Source: Azospirillum oryzae
GTDB lineage: Bacteria; Pseudomonadota; Alphaproteobacteria; Azospirillales; Azospirillaceae
Length of the DNA stretch: 64,000 nt
Assembly: GCF_900177515.1 (NCBI RefSeq)
Contig: NZ_FXAK01000007.1
Span: 2,216,501 to 2,280,500, forward strand
Direction of reading: 5' to 3'
A program made the position numbers and the translations under genes. Positions 25,396-33,352 of the stretch are shown piece after piece (the first letter of the stretch is position 1; the number at the start of each line of letters is the position of its first letter). Under the pieces are notes generated by a model. It saw nothing but the letters and a program-made list of their open reading frames with translations, was not told the DNA's origin and searched no databases.

Positions 25396-26204
25396 GCGAC
25401 GACATCCTCGACTCCCTGGATTGGCGCGGCGAACCGGTGGACTGCACCGCCTGCACCCACCGCGACCGCCGGCTCGACCCGGACACCACTGTCCTTCCTG
25501 CGGGCGGCAAGCTGTCCGGCCACTGCCTGCCGCTGAAGGCCTGCGTGCAGGACCGCTACGCCAAGCGCATCCAGCGCTTCTTCGAATGGAACCCGGACCT
25601 CGCCGCCGGCCATCTCGACCATCCCTATTTCGAGGTTCGGGCCAACGCCGCGCGTTTCGCCCCGATCTTCCAGCTTCCCCGCCTGATGAACGACCCGGAC
25701 GAGACGGTGCGTTCCGTCCTGGCCCGCCGGCTGCCGCGCCGGCTGCTGCTGAAGCTGCGCGAAGACCCCGACCGCGAGGTGCGGATCGCCGTCGCAAGCC
25801 GGCTGGAGGATGCCGACCTCGCCCCGCTGATGCGCGACCCCGACTGTTCGGTGCGGCTGCGCGTGGTGCGGCGGATTCCCGACGGCATGCTGCCGGCGAT
25901 GATGCATGACGAGGATCCGGAGGTGCGGGTGGAGGTCGCCCGCCGCCTGTCCATGGACTGGCTGCCCAGCCTCGCCTGGGACGACAGCCCGCGGGTGCGG
26001 CTGGTGGTGGCGCAGCGGCTGCCGGCGTCGAAGCTGCATGTGCTGCTGCCGGATGCCGACTGGATGGTTCGCCTCGCCGTCGCCGGGCGGATCGACGCCG
26101 GACAGCTGGGGCCCCTGCTCGACGACCCGGAGGAGGAGGTGCGCGCCATCGCCCGCCAGCGCGCCGCCGGCCTCGCCATCGCCAACGACCTTCCGCCGTT
26201 GTAG
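25392..26204 (+). CDS. Leucine-rich repeat variant (LRV) protein with 4Fe-4S domain
   Basis: The 270-residue protein has an N-terminal cysteine cluster C-x2-C-x22-C-x5-C (about residues 17-52: DCTACTHRD ... GHCLPLKAC). It continues with about eight LRV repeats, each near 24 residues with motifs such as DPDETVRSVLARRLP, DPDREVRIAVASRLE and DDPEEEVRAIARQRA. This is the architecture of the Azotobacter vinelandii LRV iron-sulfur protein encoded near nif genes, whose crystal structure shows a solenoid and a 4Fe-4S cluster. The function remains unclear; a scaffold in nitrogenase maturation is an inference. It overlaps the TPR gene by four bases. Confidence 0.88.
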   Translation: MSDDILDSLDWRGEPVDCTACTHRDRRLDPDTTVLPAGGKLSGHCLPLKACVQDRYAKRIQRFFEWNPDLAAGHLDHPYFEVRANAARFAPIFQLPRLMNDPDETVRSVLARRLPRRLLLKLREDPDREVRIAVASRLEDADLAPLMRDPDCSVRLRVVRRIPDGMLPAMMHDEDPEVRVEVARRLSMDWLPSLAWDDSPRVRLVVAQRLPASKLHVLLPDADWMVRLAVAGRIDAGQLGPLLDDPEEEVRAIARQRAAGLAIANDLPPL

Positions 26205-26233
26205 CGGCCCCTCAACCGACGGAGCGCAGCCCG

Positions 26234-26554
26234 ATGACAGAGACAGCCGCCCCATACCGCCGCCAACGCGCCCGCAGCGCCGAAGACGCCAACGAGCTGG
26301 TCGGCCCGCCGGTGCTGGAGCAGGGCTTCAAGGTCAAGGCTCTGCGCGACGTGCGCAACGACGGCACCTATCCCGGCCGGCCGGTCGGCGACTTCCTGAT
26401 CCGCGAGGGCGACGTCGGCTACGTCATCTCCATCGGGACCTACCTGCAGATGTATTACATCTACGCCATTGATTTTTATGAGAAACGGGTCGTCGTCGGC
26501 ATGCGCGCGCGCGAGCTGGAGGTGATCGACGCCCATTGCAACGACCCCCAGTAA
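26234..26554 (+). CDS. nifZ: NifZ (first copy)
   Basis: The 106-residue protein has the NifZ domain: GFKVKALRDVRNDGTYPGRPVGDFLIREGDVGYVISIGTYLQMYYIYAIDF spans about residues 30-80. NifZ helps mature the second P-cluster of the MoFe protein in Azotobacter. The N-terminal 25 residues are polar and variable. It is followed by a second NifZ-domain gene after 43 bases. Confidence 0.9.
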   Translation: MTETAAPYRRQRARSAEDANELVGPPVLEQGFKVKALRDVRNDGTYPGRPVGDFLIREGDVGYVISIGTYLQMYYIYAIDFYEKRVVVGMRARELEVIDAHCNDPQ

Positions 26555-26597
26555 CTCGGTCCAAGACCCTGGTCCCCACCCGATAAGGAGCCTCGCG

Positions 26598-26903
26598 ATG
26601 TCCGACGTCGAAGCCGCCGCCAAGCCCGGTTTCATCCCGCCGCGCGAACCGCTGTACGACTGGGGCCTGCGGGTCACGGTGCAGGAGGACCTGTTCAACG
26701 ACGGCAGCCATCCGCAGGTGCCGGACGGCGCGCTGCTGGCGCCCAAGGGCACGCCCGGCGTGATCGTCCGCGTCGGCCGCACCGAGGAAGGCAGCCTGCC
26801 GGTCTATCTGGTGGAATTCCCCGGCGGCACCGTCGTCGGCTGCCTGGAGGAGGAGATCGTCCCGGCCGACGGGTCGCGGCGCGGCGTGCCCGGCGTGATG
26901 TGA
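26598..26903 (+). CDS. nifZ: NifZ-domain protein (second copy)
   Basis: The 101-residue protein repeats the NifZ fold more distantly: DWGLRVTVQEDLFNDGSHPQVPDGALLAPKGTPGVIVRVG (about residues 19-58) and PVYLVEFPGGTVVGCLEEEI. It shares the pattern V..L.D..NDG..P..P.G..L...G..G.V with its upstream neighbour, so the pair looks like an old duplication. The AAGGAG site before the ATG is good. It lies 13 bases before nifS. Confidence 0.82.
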   Translation: MSDVEAAAKPGFIPPREPLYDWGLRVTVQEDLFNDGSHPQVPDGALLAPKGTPGVIVRVGRTEEGSLPVYLVEFPGGTVVGCLEEEIVPADGSRRGVPGVM

Positions 26904-26916
26904 GGGGGGCGATGTG

Positions 26917-28068
26917 ATGACCATCTATCTCGACAACAACGCCACCACCGCCCTGGCCCCCGAGGTGCGCGACGCCATGATGCCGCACCTGTTCGGGGAG
27001 TTCGCCAACCCGTCCAGCCCCCATTCCGCCGGCATGGCCGCCCGCCGCGCGGTCAGCGAGGCCAAGGCGCAGATCGCCGCCTTGATCGGCGCCAAGCCCG
27101 CCGACCTCGTTATGACCGGCAGCGCCACCGAGGCGACGCACGCCGCCATCCTCGGCGCGCTCCGCGTCATCGAGGAGACCGACCACCGCCGCGACCACAT
27201 CGTCACCACCGCGGTGGAGCATCCGGCGACGCTGGCATTGTTCGACGACCTGCGCCAGCGCGGCTGGCGCGTCAGCATCCTGCCGGTGAATCGCGACGGC
27301 CTGCCATCGCTGGTCGATCTCGCCGCCGTGGTGACGGAGGCGACGGCGCTGGTCTCCATGATGTGGGCCAACAACGAGACCGGCGTGCTGATGCCGGTCG
27401 AAGGAGCGTCGGCCATCGCCCATGCCCATGGCGCGCTGTTCCACAGCGATGCGGTGCAGGCGGCCGGCCGAGTGCCGGTCGATTGCGGCATCGCCGACTA
27501 CCTGACCTTGTCCGCCCACAAGATGCACGGGCCGAAGGGCGTCGGCGCACTCTATGTCCGCAAGGGCGCGCCCTTCCACGCGATGATCCATGGCCATCAG
27601 GAACGCCGCCGACGCGGCGGGACGGAGAATGTGCCGGGCATCGTCGGCTTCGGCGGCGCCGCCTCGCTGGCGTCCCTCTGGCTTGACGAGGCCGACCTGA
27701 TCGCCTTCCTGCGCGACCGGCTGGAACAGGGCATCCTCGCCCGCTGGCCCGGTGCGGCGGTGAACGGCGCCGGTGCCGCCCGGCTGCCCAACACCAGCAA
27801 CATCCGCTTCGCCGACGGCCGCGGCCATCCGGTGGATGCGGAGGAGTTGCTGATGCGGCTCGACCGCGCCGGCATCGCCGTGTCGATGGGCGCCGCCTGC
27901 TCGTCCGGCGGCAACGAGCCGAGCCATGTGCTGACCGCCATGGGGCTGAGCGGCGCCCAGGCCGCCGCCAGCCTGCGCTTCTCGCTCAGCCGCTACACCA
28001 CCGCGGCGGAGGTGGACGCCGTCCTGTCGGAATTGCCGGCGCTGCATGCCCGGCTGATCGCCGCCTGA
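26917..28068 (+). CDS. nifS: NifS cysteine desulfurase
   Basis: NifS takes sulfur from cysteine as an enzyme persulfide for Fe-S cluster assembly of nitrogenase. The 383-residue PLP enzyme has the internal-aldimine Lys in LSAHKMHGPKG (about residues 198-208), the stacking His in TTAVEHPATL (about 96-105) and the active Cys in GAACSSGGNEPSHVL (about 326-340). The ATG at 26917 follows GAGGGGGG; an in-frame GTG lies three bases earlier. It is in the nifB operon, not with nifU, which is absent from this window. Its persulfide could also feed the sulfur-carrier genes at 44-46 kb, but nothing here proves that. Confidence 0.92.
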   Translation: MTIYLDNNATTALAPEVRDAMMPHLFGEFANPSSPHSAGMAARRAVSEAKAQIAALIGAKPADLVMTGSATEATHAAILGALRVIEETDHRRDHIVTTAVEHPATLALFDDLRQRGWRVSILPVNRDGLPSLVDLAAVVTEATALVSMMWANNETGVLMPVEGASAIAHAHGALFHSDAVQAAGRVPVDCGIADYLTLSAHKMHGPKGVGALYVRKGAPFHAMIHGHQERRRRGGTENVPGIVGFGGAASLASLWLDEADLIAFLRDRLEQGILARWPGAAVNGAGAARLPNTSNIRFADGRGHPVDAEELLMRLDRAGIAVSMGAACSSGGNEPSHVLTAMGLSGAQAAASLRFSLSRYTTAAEVDAVLSELPALHARLIAA

Positions 28069-28108
28069 GACAAAAACGAAATCAGAACAATAGGATGGAG
28101 TGTCCGCG

Positions 28109-28318
28109 ATGAAGGTGATGATCCGCAAGGCGTCCGAGCAATACACGATCTACGTCGCCAAGAAGGACCTGGAGGAACCCATCGTCGAGATGGAGAAGCC
28201 GGACCTGTGGGGCGGCTGGATCAAGGTCGCCAACGGCTGGACGCTCGATCTGCCGGAAATGCCGGCGGACACCCGCCTGCCGATCACCGTCGAAGCCAAG
28301 AAACGCGGAACGGAGTGA
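28109..28318 (+). CDS. nifT: NifT/FixU protein
   Basis: The 69-residue protein MKVMIRKASEQYTIYVAKKDLEEPIVEME ... is a full-length NifT/FixU, with the conserved KDLEEPIVEMEKPDLWGGWIKVANGWTLDLP core. NifT is widespread in nif clusters but its role is unknown and mutants often have no phenotype. The ATG at 28109 follows GGAG by eight bases; an upstream GTG at 28100 overlaps the ribosome-binding site. Confidence 0.9.
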   Translation: MKVMIRKASEQYTIYVAKKDLEEPIVEMEKPDLWGGWIKVANGWTLDLPEMPADTRLPITVEAKKRGTE

Positions 28319-28323
28319 CGCCC

Positions 28324-28608
28324 ATGGCCCTGTCGCCTGAGCGCATCGACAGCATCGCCACGCTGGCCGGCCGGTTGTTTGCCGGGGGCGGCAAGCTCGA
28401 CGCCGTGGTCCGCGGCGTGCGCGAGGCCAATCCCGACCTGAAGACCGTCACCGGCGCCATGGCCGCGGTGATGGCCGAGGATCCCTTCCGGGAAGAGGCG
28501 GGCTTCGACCTGCATCTGGTCGACGGCAACAACCACTGCTGGCTCATCACCAACAAGCCGGAGCTTGCCACCGGCGTCGTGATCGCCCAACGGGACGAGG
28601 ACGAGTGA
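28324..28608 (+). CDS. Small unknown protein of the nif operon
   Basis: I cannot name this 94-residue protein. It has a helical first half (IDSIATLAGRLFAGGGKLDAVVRGVREANPDLK, about residues 8-40) and a second half with strands (GFDLHLVDGNNHCWLITNKPELATGVVIAQRDED). It begins five bases after nifT and ends directly at the start of the DegT-fold gene, so it is clearly part of the operon. One cysteine (HCW) is present. Small proteins in this position occur in other nif clusters. Confidence 0.75.
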   Translation: MALSPERIDSIATLAGRLFAGGGKLDAVVRGVREANPDLKTVTGAMAAVMAEDPFREEAGFDLHLVDGNNHCWLITNKPELATGVVIAQRDEDE

Positions 28609-29832
28609 ATGAGCGATGCCGCCGCAGCATTGGATCACACCGCCCCCGATGACGACGGGGTTGACGACTACATCCCGCTGACCGACCCCGACATTTCGGG
28701 GGCGGAGGTCGAGATGCTCGGCCGCCTGCTGTCGTCCGGGGCCTTGGGCGACGGGCGGATGGTGCGGGCGTTCGAGGATGCCTTTGCCGCCTATGTCGGT
28801 CGCGACCATGCGGTGGCGGTGTCCAGCGGCACCATGGCGACGCTGCTGATGCTGAAGGGCTATGGCATCGGCGAGGGCGACGAGGTGCTGTGCAGCCCCT
28901 TCGGCTGGCATCAGGTCCAGCATGCGGTGGCGCTGTCCGGCGCCACGCCGGTGCTGGTCGACATCGATTATTGGCAGCACACCATCAACCCGGAGAAGGC
29001 GGCGGCGCTGGTGTCGCCACGGACCAGGGCGATCCTGGCCGCCAACGTCAACGGCCACCCCGCCCATTGGGACGAGCTGCGCGCGCTGGCCGACGCCAAG
29101 GGCCTGATCCTGCTAGAGGATTCGACCGAGGCCATCGGCTCCACCTACAAGGGGCAGATGGTCGGCACCTTCGGCGACGCGGCGGTCTTCGACTTTTCCG
29201 AACCCGGCATCCTGCTGGCCGGTCAGGGCGGCATGATCGTCACCGACGACCGCGACCTCGCCCACCGGCTGCGCTACATGCGCCGGCGCGAGACGGAGCA
29301 TCGCAACACGGTCGTCATCACCCGCACCCTGCCCTGGCAGGCGGGGATGAGCGACCTGAACGCGGCGCTCGCCCTGGTCCAGTTGAAACGGCTGCCGGAG
29401 ATCCTGACCCGCCGCAATCTGGTGATCGCCTATTACGACGCGGCGATGGCGAGTTTCGAGGGGATCAAGCCGCCCTATCGCGGGCCGGGGGCGGAGGTGG
29501 TCAACCCGATGGTCTATTGCGTCCATCTCGGCACCCGCTTCACCGCATCGGGGCGCCGGTCGATCATCGAGGATCTGGACACCCACGACATCGACGCCAG
29601 CGACTACGGCCAGCCGCTGCACACCCAGCAATATTACATCGAGGCGCTGGGCGAGGCCCTGGGCGAACAGCGGGCCGGACGGGGCGCCTGCCCGGTCTGC
29701 ACCAAGACGGCCGACCGAGTTCTGGCCCTGCCGCTGCACCGCAAGATCACCCGCGATCAGGTCGCCTTCATCGTGGAGACGCTGAAGGACGCCAGCGTCA
29801 ACACCGGCGCCGGCGCCGCGATCTATCTGTGA
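28609..29832 (+). CDS. DegT/DnrJ/EryC1-fold protein lacking the PLP lysine
   Basis: The 407-residue protein has the fold of sugar aminotransferases of the DegT/DnrJ/EryC1/StrS family. It has HAVAVSSGTMATLLMLKGYGIGEGDEV (about residues 67-93), the PLP-contacting Asp in LLEDSTEAIGSTYKG (about 168-182) and a normal C-terminal domain. In the segment that should hold the Schiff-base Lys (FxFxxxKxxxxGEGG in the family) it reads FDFSEPGILLAGQGG (195-209), so Gly200 stands where the lysine belongs. No other lysine is near. It is therefore probably not an aminotransferase; a dehydratase-like, binding or scaffold role is possible. It starts at the base after the preceding stop codon. Confidence 0.85.
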   Translation: MSDAAAALDHTAPDDDGVDDYIPLTDPDISGAEVEMLGRLLSSGALGDGRMVRAFEDAFAAYVGRDHAVAVSSGTMATLLMLKGYGIGEGDEVLCSPFGWHQVQHAVALSGATPVLVDIDYWQHTINPEKAAALVSPRTRAILAANVNGHPAHWDELRALADAKGLILLEDSTEAIGSTYKGQMVGTFGDAAVFDFSEPGILLAGQGGMIVTDDRDLAHRLRYMRRRETEHRNTVVITRTLPWQAGMSDLNAALALVQLKRLPEILTRRNLVIAYYDAAMASFEGIKPPYRGPGAEVVNPMVYCVHLGTRFTASGRRSIIEDLDTHDIDASDYGQPLHTQQYYIEALGEALGEQRAGRGACPVCTKTADRVLALPLHRKITRDQVAFIVETLKDASVNTGAGAAIYL

Positions 29833-29855
29833 AGACCAAGAGGGAAGAGGCACCC

Positions 29856-30743
29856 ATGACCGTCACCACGCTTGCAACCGATTCCGACTCCGTCACGGTT
29901 CCGGACGCCGCGGCGGCGCTGGCCGACATCGCCGCCGCGCTGGCGGCAAGGCAGGTGGTGCCCTACCTCGGCCCCGGTGCCTTCGCCCTGCTGCCGCCCG
30001 ACCAATGCCCGATCCCGCGCAATTCGGCGGAGCTGGTGCAGCGCCTGAACGTTAAGGTCGCCGCCCCCGGCCGCATCCGCTCCAACCTGACGGCGGTCGC
30101 CCAGTTCATCGAGACGCGCAAGCACCGCAAGACGCTGGAGACCATCCTCAACGAGATCTTCCGCCAGACCATGCCGGCGACCCCGGTCCATGCCCTGCTG
30201 GCGGCGATCCCGGCGCCGCCGCTGCTGGTCGACGTCTGGTACGACAGCGTGCTGGACAGCCTGCTGAGCGCCGCCGCCGACCGGACCTGGGGCCAGATCC
30301 AGGGGGTGTCGCACCCGCAATCGACCGGCGAGTGGGTGCGCTACTACGCCCCCGACGGCGCCGAGACGACGGCGGAGGCGGCGGCCGCCTGGGACACCGT
30401 GCTGTACAAGCCGTCGGGCGCGGCGACGCCGGCCGGCAACTACCTGATTTCCGACAGCGACTATGTCGAGATCCTGACGGAGATCGACATCCAGACCCCG
30501 ATCCCCGCCATCGTGAAGGAGCGCCGCGCCGGCCGGCATTTCCTGTTCCTCGGCTGCCGCTTCGACCACGAGATCCAACGCACCTTCGCCCGGCAGATCG
30601 CCAAGCGCTCCTCCGACAGCCATTGGGCGGTGATCCCCGGCGAGCTGTCGAAGAACGAGGCACGCTTCCTGGCGCTGCACGGGATCAAGCGCATCGACAT
30701 GCCGCTGGAAGAGGCGGTGGAGGGGCTGCGGGCAAAGATCTGA
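29856..30743 (+). CDS. SIR2-like domain protein of the nif operon
   Basis: The 295-residue protein begins with a Rossmann-type nucleotide-binding segment, RQVVPYLGPGAFALLPPDQCPIPRNSAELVQRLN (about residues 31-64). It continues with motifs LVDVWYDSVLDSLL and HFLFLGCRFDHEIQRTF, which place it in the SIR2-like family of NAD-binding or NAD-hydrolysing domains (SIR2_2 type). Such domains occur in sirtuins and in phage-defence NADases. Its location as the last gene of the nifB operon suggests a role linked to nitrogen fixation. Whether it binds or cleaves NAD is unknown. The ATG at 29856 is used; a much longer frame upstream is a shadow over the DegT gene. Confidence 0.75.
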   Translation: MTVTTLATDSDSVTVPDAAAALADIAAALAARQVVPYLGPGAFALLPPDQCPIPRNSAELVQRLNVKVAAPGRIRSNLTAVAQFIETRKHRKTLETILNEIFRQTMPATPVHALLAAIPAPPLLVDVWYDSVLDSLLSAAADRTWGQIQGVSHPQSTGEWVRYYAPDGAETTAEAAAAWDTVLYKPSGAATPAGNYLISDSDYVEILTEIDIQTPIPAIVKERRAGRHFLFLGCRFDHEIQRTFARQIAKRSSDSHWAVIPGELSKNEARFLALHGIKRIDMPLEEAVEGLRAKI

Positions 30744-30754
30744 GTTTTGGGGAG

Positions 30755-30906
30755 GTGTTGGCTGACGATGCCCCCTCCCTAACCCTCCCCCGCTTTGCGG
30801 GAGAGGGGACTGCCGCCGCTCCTTTGCAAAACTTCCGCAAGCGTCCTGCCCCCTCTCCCGCGGAACGCGGGGGAGGGATGGGGAGGGGGCATTCGTCAGC
30901 CAACAC
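30755..30906. repeat. Palindromic dispersed element, copy A
   Basis: A 152-base element has near-perfect outer inverted repeats of about 39 bases. They begin GTGTTGGCTGACGA (30755-30768) on the left and end TCGTCAGCCAACAC (30893-30906) on the right; inside these, GCCCCCTCCCTAACCCTCC faces GGGAGGGATGGGGAGGGGGC. A second inner palindrome (CCCCGCTTTGCGGG / CCCGCGGAACGCGGG) is present. The core is repeated in inverted orientation at 56107-56218. It would fold into a long hairpin and may end the nifB operon transcript. There is no coding sequence in it. Confidence 0.75.
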
Positions 30907-30981
30907 GCCAACTCCCTACCCCCAAAGAAGCCGCATCGCAGCGCAACACACGCACCCTCCGTCCGTTACTCTGCGAAACGG

Positions 30982-32040
30982 ATGGAGCGTGCCGGAATGG
31001 TGACGAACAGCGGCCCTGCCTTGGCCGCGGCATTTGCGACCCTGCTGCTGACCGCATCGGGGACAAGCGCGCAGGAAACCACACCTCCCCCCGGCGATGA
31101 GCCGGCGACCTCCGGCCCGGCCATCGGCTTCTGGATCGACAACGACCTGTTCGGCGGCGGGACCGACCGCTATTACACCAACGGGTTCCAGTTCTATTAC
31201 TTCTCCGGTGCGCGGCCGACCTACGGCAGCATCGACCTGCTGGCCAACCTCGTGCCCTGGATCGAGCCGGGCGGGGTGCGGCGCTATGGCTTCGCCTTCG
31301 GTCAGAACATCTACACGCCCAGCAACCTGAGCGCCCGCAACCCGGACCCCAGGGACCGGCCCTATGCCGGCTGGCTCTATGGCCGGCTGTCGGTGCTGAA
31401 CGAGGCGCCGACGGCGGTGGATCGCATCGACCTCGACCTCGGCATGGTCGGCCCGGCCTCGCTGGCGGAGCAGACGCAGAAGACGGTCCACAAGATCGTC
31501 GGCGGCGCCACCTACCCGGAGGGCTGGAATTATCAACTGCGTGACGAGCCGGGCGTGGTGCTGAGCTACGAGCATGTCTGGCGCGACGAGAAGCCGAACA
31601 GCCTCGGCCCGGTGGAGTGGGACCTCAGCCCCCACGTCGCCGGCAGCCTGGGCAATGTGCTGACCTTCGCCGCGGTCGGGGCCACCGTCCGGCTGGGCGG
31701 CAACATGCCGCCGCCGGTGGGCGCGCTGGTGACGCGCCCGACCTCCAGCATCCCCTACCAGGACGATCCCTATTCAGGACGGCCGGGACGCTTTTCCTGG
31801 TATGTCTACGCCAGTGCCGAAGGGCGGGCGGTGGCGCGCAACATCTTCCTGGACGGCAACACGTTCCGCGAAAGCCGGTCGGTCGCCAAGCATCCCTTCG
31901 TCGGCAGCATGCAGGCCGGCCTGACCCTGCGTTACGGCCGCTACGGCCTGACCTATGCCCAGACCCTCCAGACGCCGGAATTCCGCGGCCAGAAATCGCT
32001 GACCAACTACGGCTCCCTGCGTCTGTCGGTCCAGTTCTGA
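30982..32040 (+). CDS. Lipid A deacylase LpxR-family outer membrane protein
   Basis: The 352-residue protein has a signal peptide (hydrophobic AAAFATLLLTASGTSA, cut before QETTPPP). The family motif IDNDLFGGGTDRYYTNGFQF (about residues 52-71) matches the N-terminal active-site region of LpxR, a calcium-dependent outer-membrane lipase that removes a 3'-acyloxyacyl chain from lipid A. The remaining sequence alternates in a beta-barrel pattern and ends in SVQF, with the C-terminal Phe typical of outer-membrane proteins. An ATG at 30997 has a better-spaced GGAG and would also give a good signal peptide. The family is DUF2219. Confidence 0.8.
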   Translation: MERAGMVTNSGPALAAAFATLLLTASGTSAQETTPPPGDEPATSGPAIGFWIDNDLFGGGTDRYYTNGFQFYYFSGARPTYGSIDLLANLVPWIEPGGVRRYGFAFGQNIYTPSNLSARNPDPRDRPYAGWLYGRLSVLNEAPTAVDRIDLDLGMVGPASLAEQTQKTVHKIVGGATYPEGWNYQLRDEPGVVLSYEHVWRDEKPNSLGPVEWDLSPHVAGSLGNVLTFAAVGATVRLGGNMPPPVGALVTRPTSSIPYQDDPYSGRPGRFSWYVYASAEGRAVARNIFLDGNTFRESRSVAKHPFVGSMQAGLTLRYGRYGLTYAQTLQTPEFRGQKSLTNYGSLRLSVQF

Positions 32041-32112
32041 GCGGCCGGCCTCATCCATCCGAATGTCCCGCCCGCCAACATTCGCCCCTTTCATGGGCGG
32101 CCGGTTCGGGCT

Positions 32113-32691
32113 ATGTCAGGAGGCATGAACCAGTTCGCACGCCTGGCGATCGAGGCCGGCCCGCTCGCCGCCTTCTTCGTTGCCAATTCTCAGGCCGGCA
32201 TCATGACCGGCACCGCGGTCTTCATGGTCGCCATCACCATCGCGGTGGCGGTGTCCTGGCGCCTGGAACGCCGCATCCCGATCATGCCGGTGGTCGGCGC
32301 CGGATTCGTGCTGCTGTTCGGCGGTCTTACCCTGTGGCTGCAGGACGACCTGTTCATCAAGATCAAGCCGACCCTGGTCAATCTGCTGTTCGCCATCGTC
32401 CTGTTCGTCGCCCATGCGATGCGGCGCAACGTGATGAAACGCCTGCTGGGCACGGTGCTGAACCTGTCGGACGAGGGCTGGCGCACGCTTGGCATCCGCT
32501 GGGCCTGGTTCTTCCTGCTGCTGGCGGTGCTGAACGAGGTGGTGTGGCGCAACTTCACCACCGACATGTGGGTCAACTTCAAGGTATTCGGCATCATGCC
32601 GCTGACCTTGCTGTTCAGCGCCTTCCAGGCGCCGCTGATCATGCGCCACCAACTGCCGGAGGAACCGGCGGAAAGCGGCCCGGCGGCCTGA
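32113..32691 (+). CDS. yciB: YciB/IspZ-family inner membrane septation protein
   Basis: The 192-residue protein has about five to six membrane helices and the YciB hallmarks LAIEAGPLAAFFVANSQAGIMTGTA, RIPIMPVVGAGFVLLFGGLTLWLQDD, FIKIKPTLVNLLFA and NEVVWRNFTTDMWVNFKVF. Family members are needed for normal cell envelope and septation in Shigella and E. coli. The ATG at 32113 or that at 32125 could start it; the AGGAGG at 32118-32123 lies between them and is too close to the second for efficient use. Confidence 0.9.
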   Translation: MSGGMNQFARLAIEAGPLAAFFVANSQAGIMTGTAVFMVAITIAVAVSWRLERRIPIMPVVGAGFVLLFGGLTLWLQDDLFIKIKPTLVNLLFAIVLFVAHAMRRNVMKRLLGTVLNLSDEGWRTLGIRWAWFFLLLAVLNEVVWRNFTTDMWVNFKVFGIMPLTLLFSAFQAPLIMRHQLPEEPAESGPAA

Positions 32692-32810
32692 GGGGCGTCC
32701 TTTATCACGGCATTCCCGACGGCCGCCTCTTGTGCGGCGCGGAAGGGGCACTCACATTGGTGGCGACCGCGACGACGTCCGCTCCGACCGAATTTCAGAG
32801 GTAATGATCG

Positions 32811-33107
32811 ATGGGCAGCTTCAGCATCTGGCACTGGTTGATCGTTCTGGTCATCGTGCTTCTCCTGTTCGGCGCCGGCAAGCTGCCCAACGTGATGGGC
32901 GACATCGCCAAGGGCGTGAAGGCCTTCAAGTCCGGCCTGAAGGACGAGGACGAGGCCAATCCGCCCGCGGCGACCACCGCCCAGGCTCCGCCCGCCGCGA
33001 TCAACCCGGCCCCCGCCCAGCCGACCCAGTCCGCGGCCGCTCAGCCTGCCCACACCCAGCCGGCCCAGACTCAGCCCGCCGACCCGAACAGGCCGCATCA
33101 GGGCTGA
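32811..33107 (+). CDS. tatA: TatA, twin-arginine translocase subunit
   Basis: The 98-residue protein has the TatA layout: a short N-terminus, one membrane helix (IWHWLIVLVIVLLLFGAGKLP, about residues 6-26), the FGAGKLPNVMGD hinge, an amphipathic helix (IAKGVKAFKSGLKDED) and a disordered Pro/Gln-rich tail. TatA oligomerises to form the passage for folded proteins. tatB and tatC are not next to it, so in this window it is a lone tatA. A long hairpin terminator follows. Confidence 0.93.
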   Translation: MGSFSIWHWLIVLVIVLLLFGAGKLPNVMGDIAKGVKAFKSGLKDEDEANPPAATTAQAPPAAINPAPAQPTQSAAAQPAHTQPAQTQPADPNRPHQG

Positions 33108-33185
33108 CGTCCCTTCTTTCGTGCCGCCCATCCGCCGGGCGCGACCGCATGGCGGTTTGATGGAGCGGCAAAATACGATAAAGAG

Positions 33186-33246
33186 AAGGGGCTTTCCGCA
33201 GCCGGGCCGTGTCACCGCGGCCCCGGCAAACGGAAGGCCCTTTTTT
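33186..33246 (+). terminator. Rho-independent terminator after tatA
   Basis: Outer arms AAGGGGCTTTCCG and CGGAAGGCCCTT and inner arms CCGGGCCG and GCGGCCCCGG form a long stem, followed by TTTTTTG. Confidence 0.85.
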
Positions 33247-33352
33247 GTGCATTCAGCCGGCCCGCATGACGGGCAAGCGCAGGTCGACCGTGACGCTCCA
33301 GCCACCGCCCCGGCGGGCTCCCACCCTGACGACACCGACTTCCAAGGACGAG

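Noticed and set aside
28890..29855. Upstream extension of the SIR2-like gene frame
   Set aside because: The extension overlaps the DegT-fold gene in another frame and is Arg/Pro-rich. The ATG at 29856 begins just before the recognisable domain.
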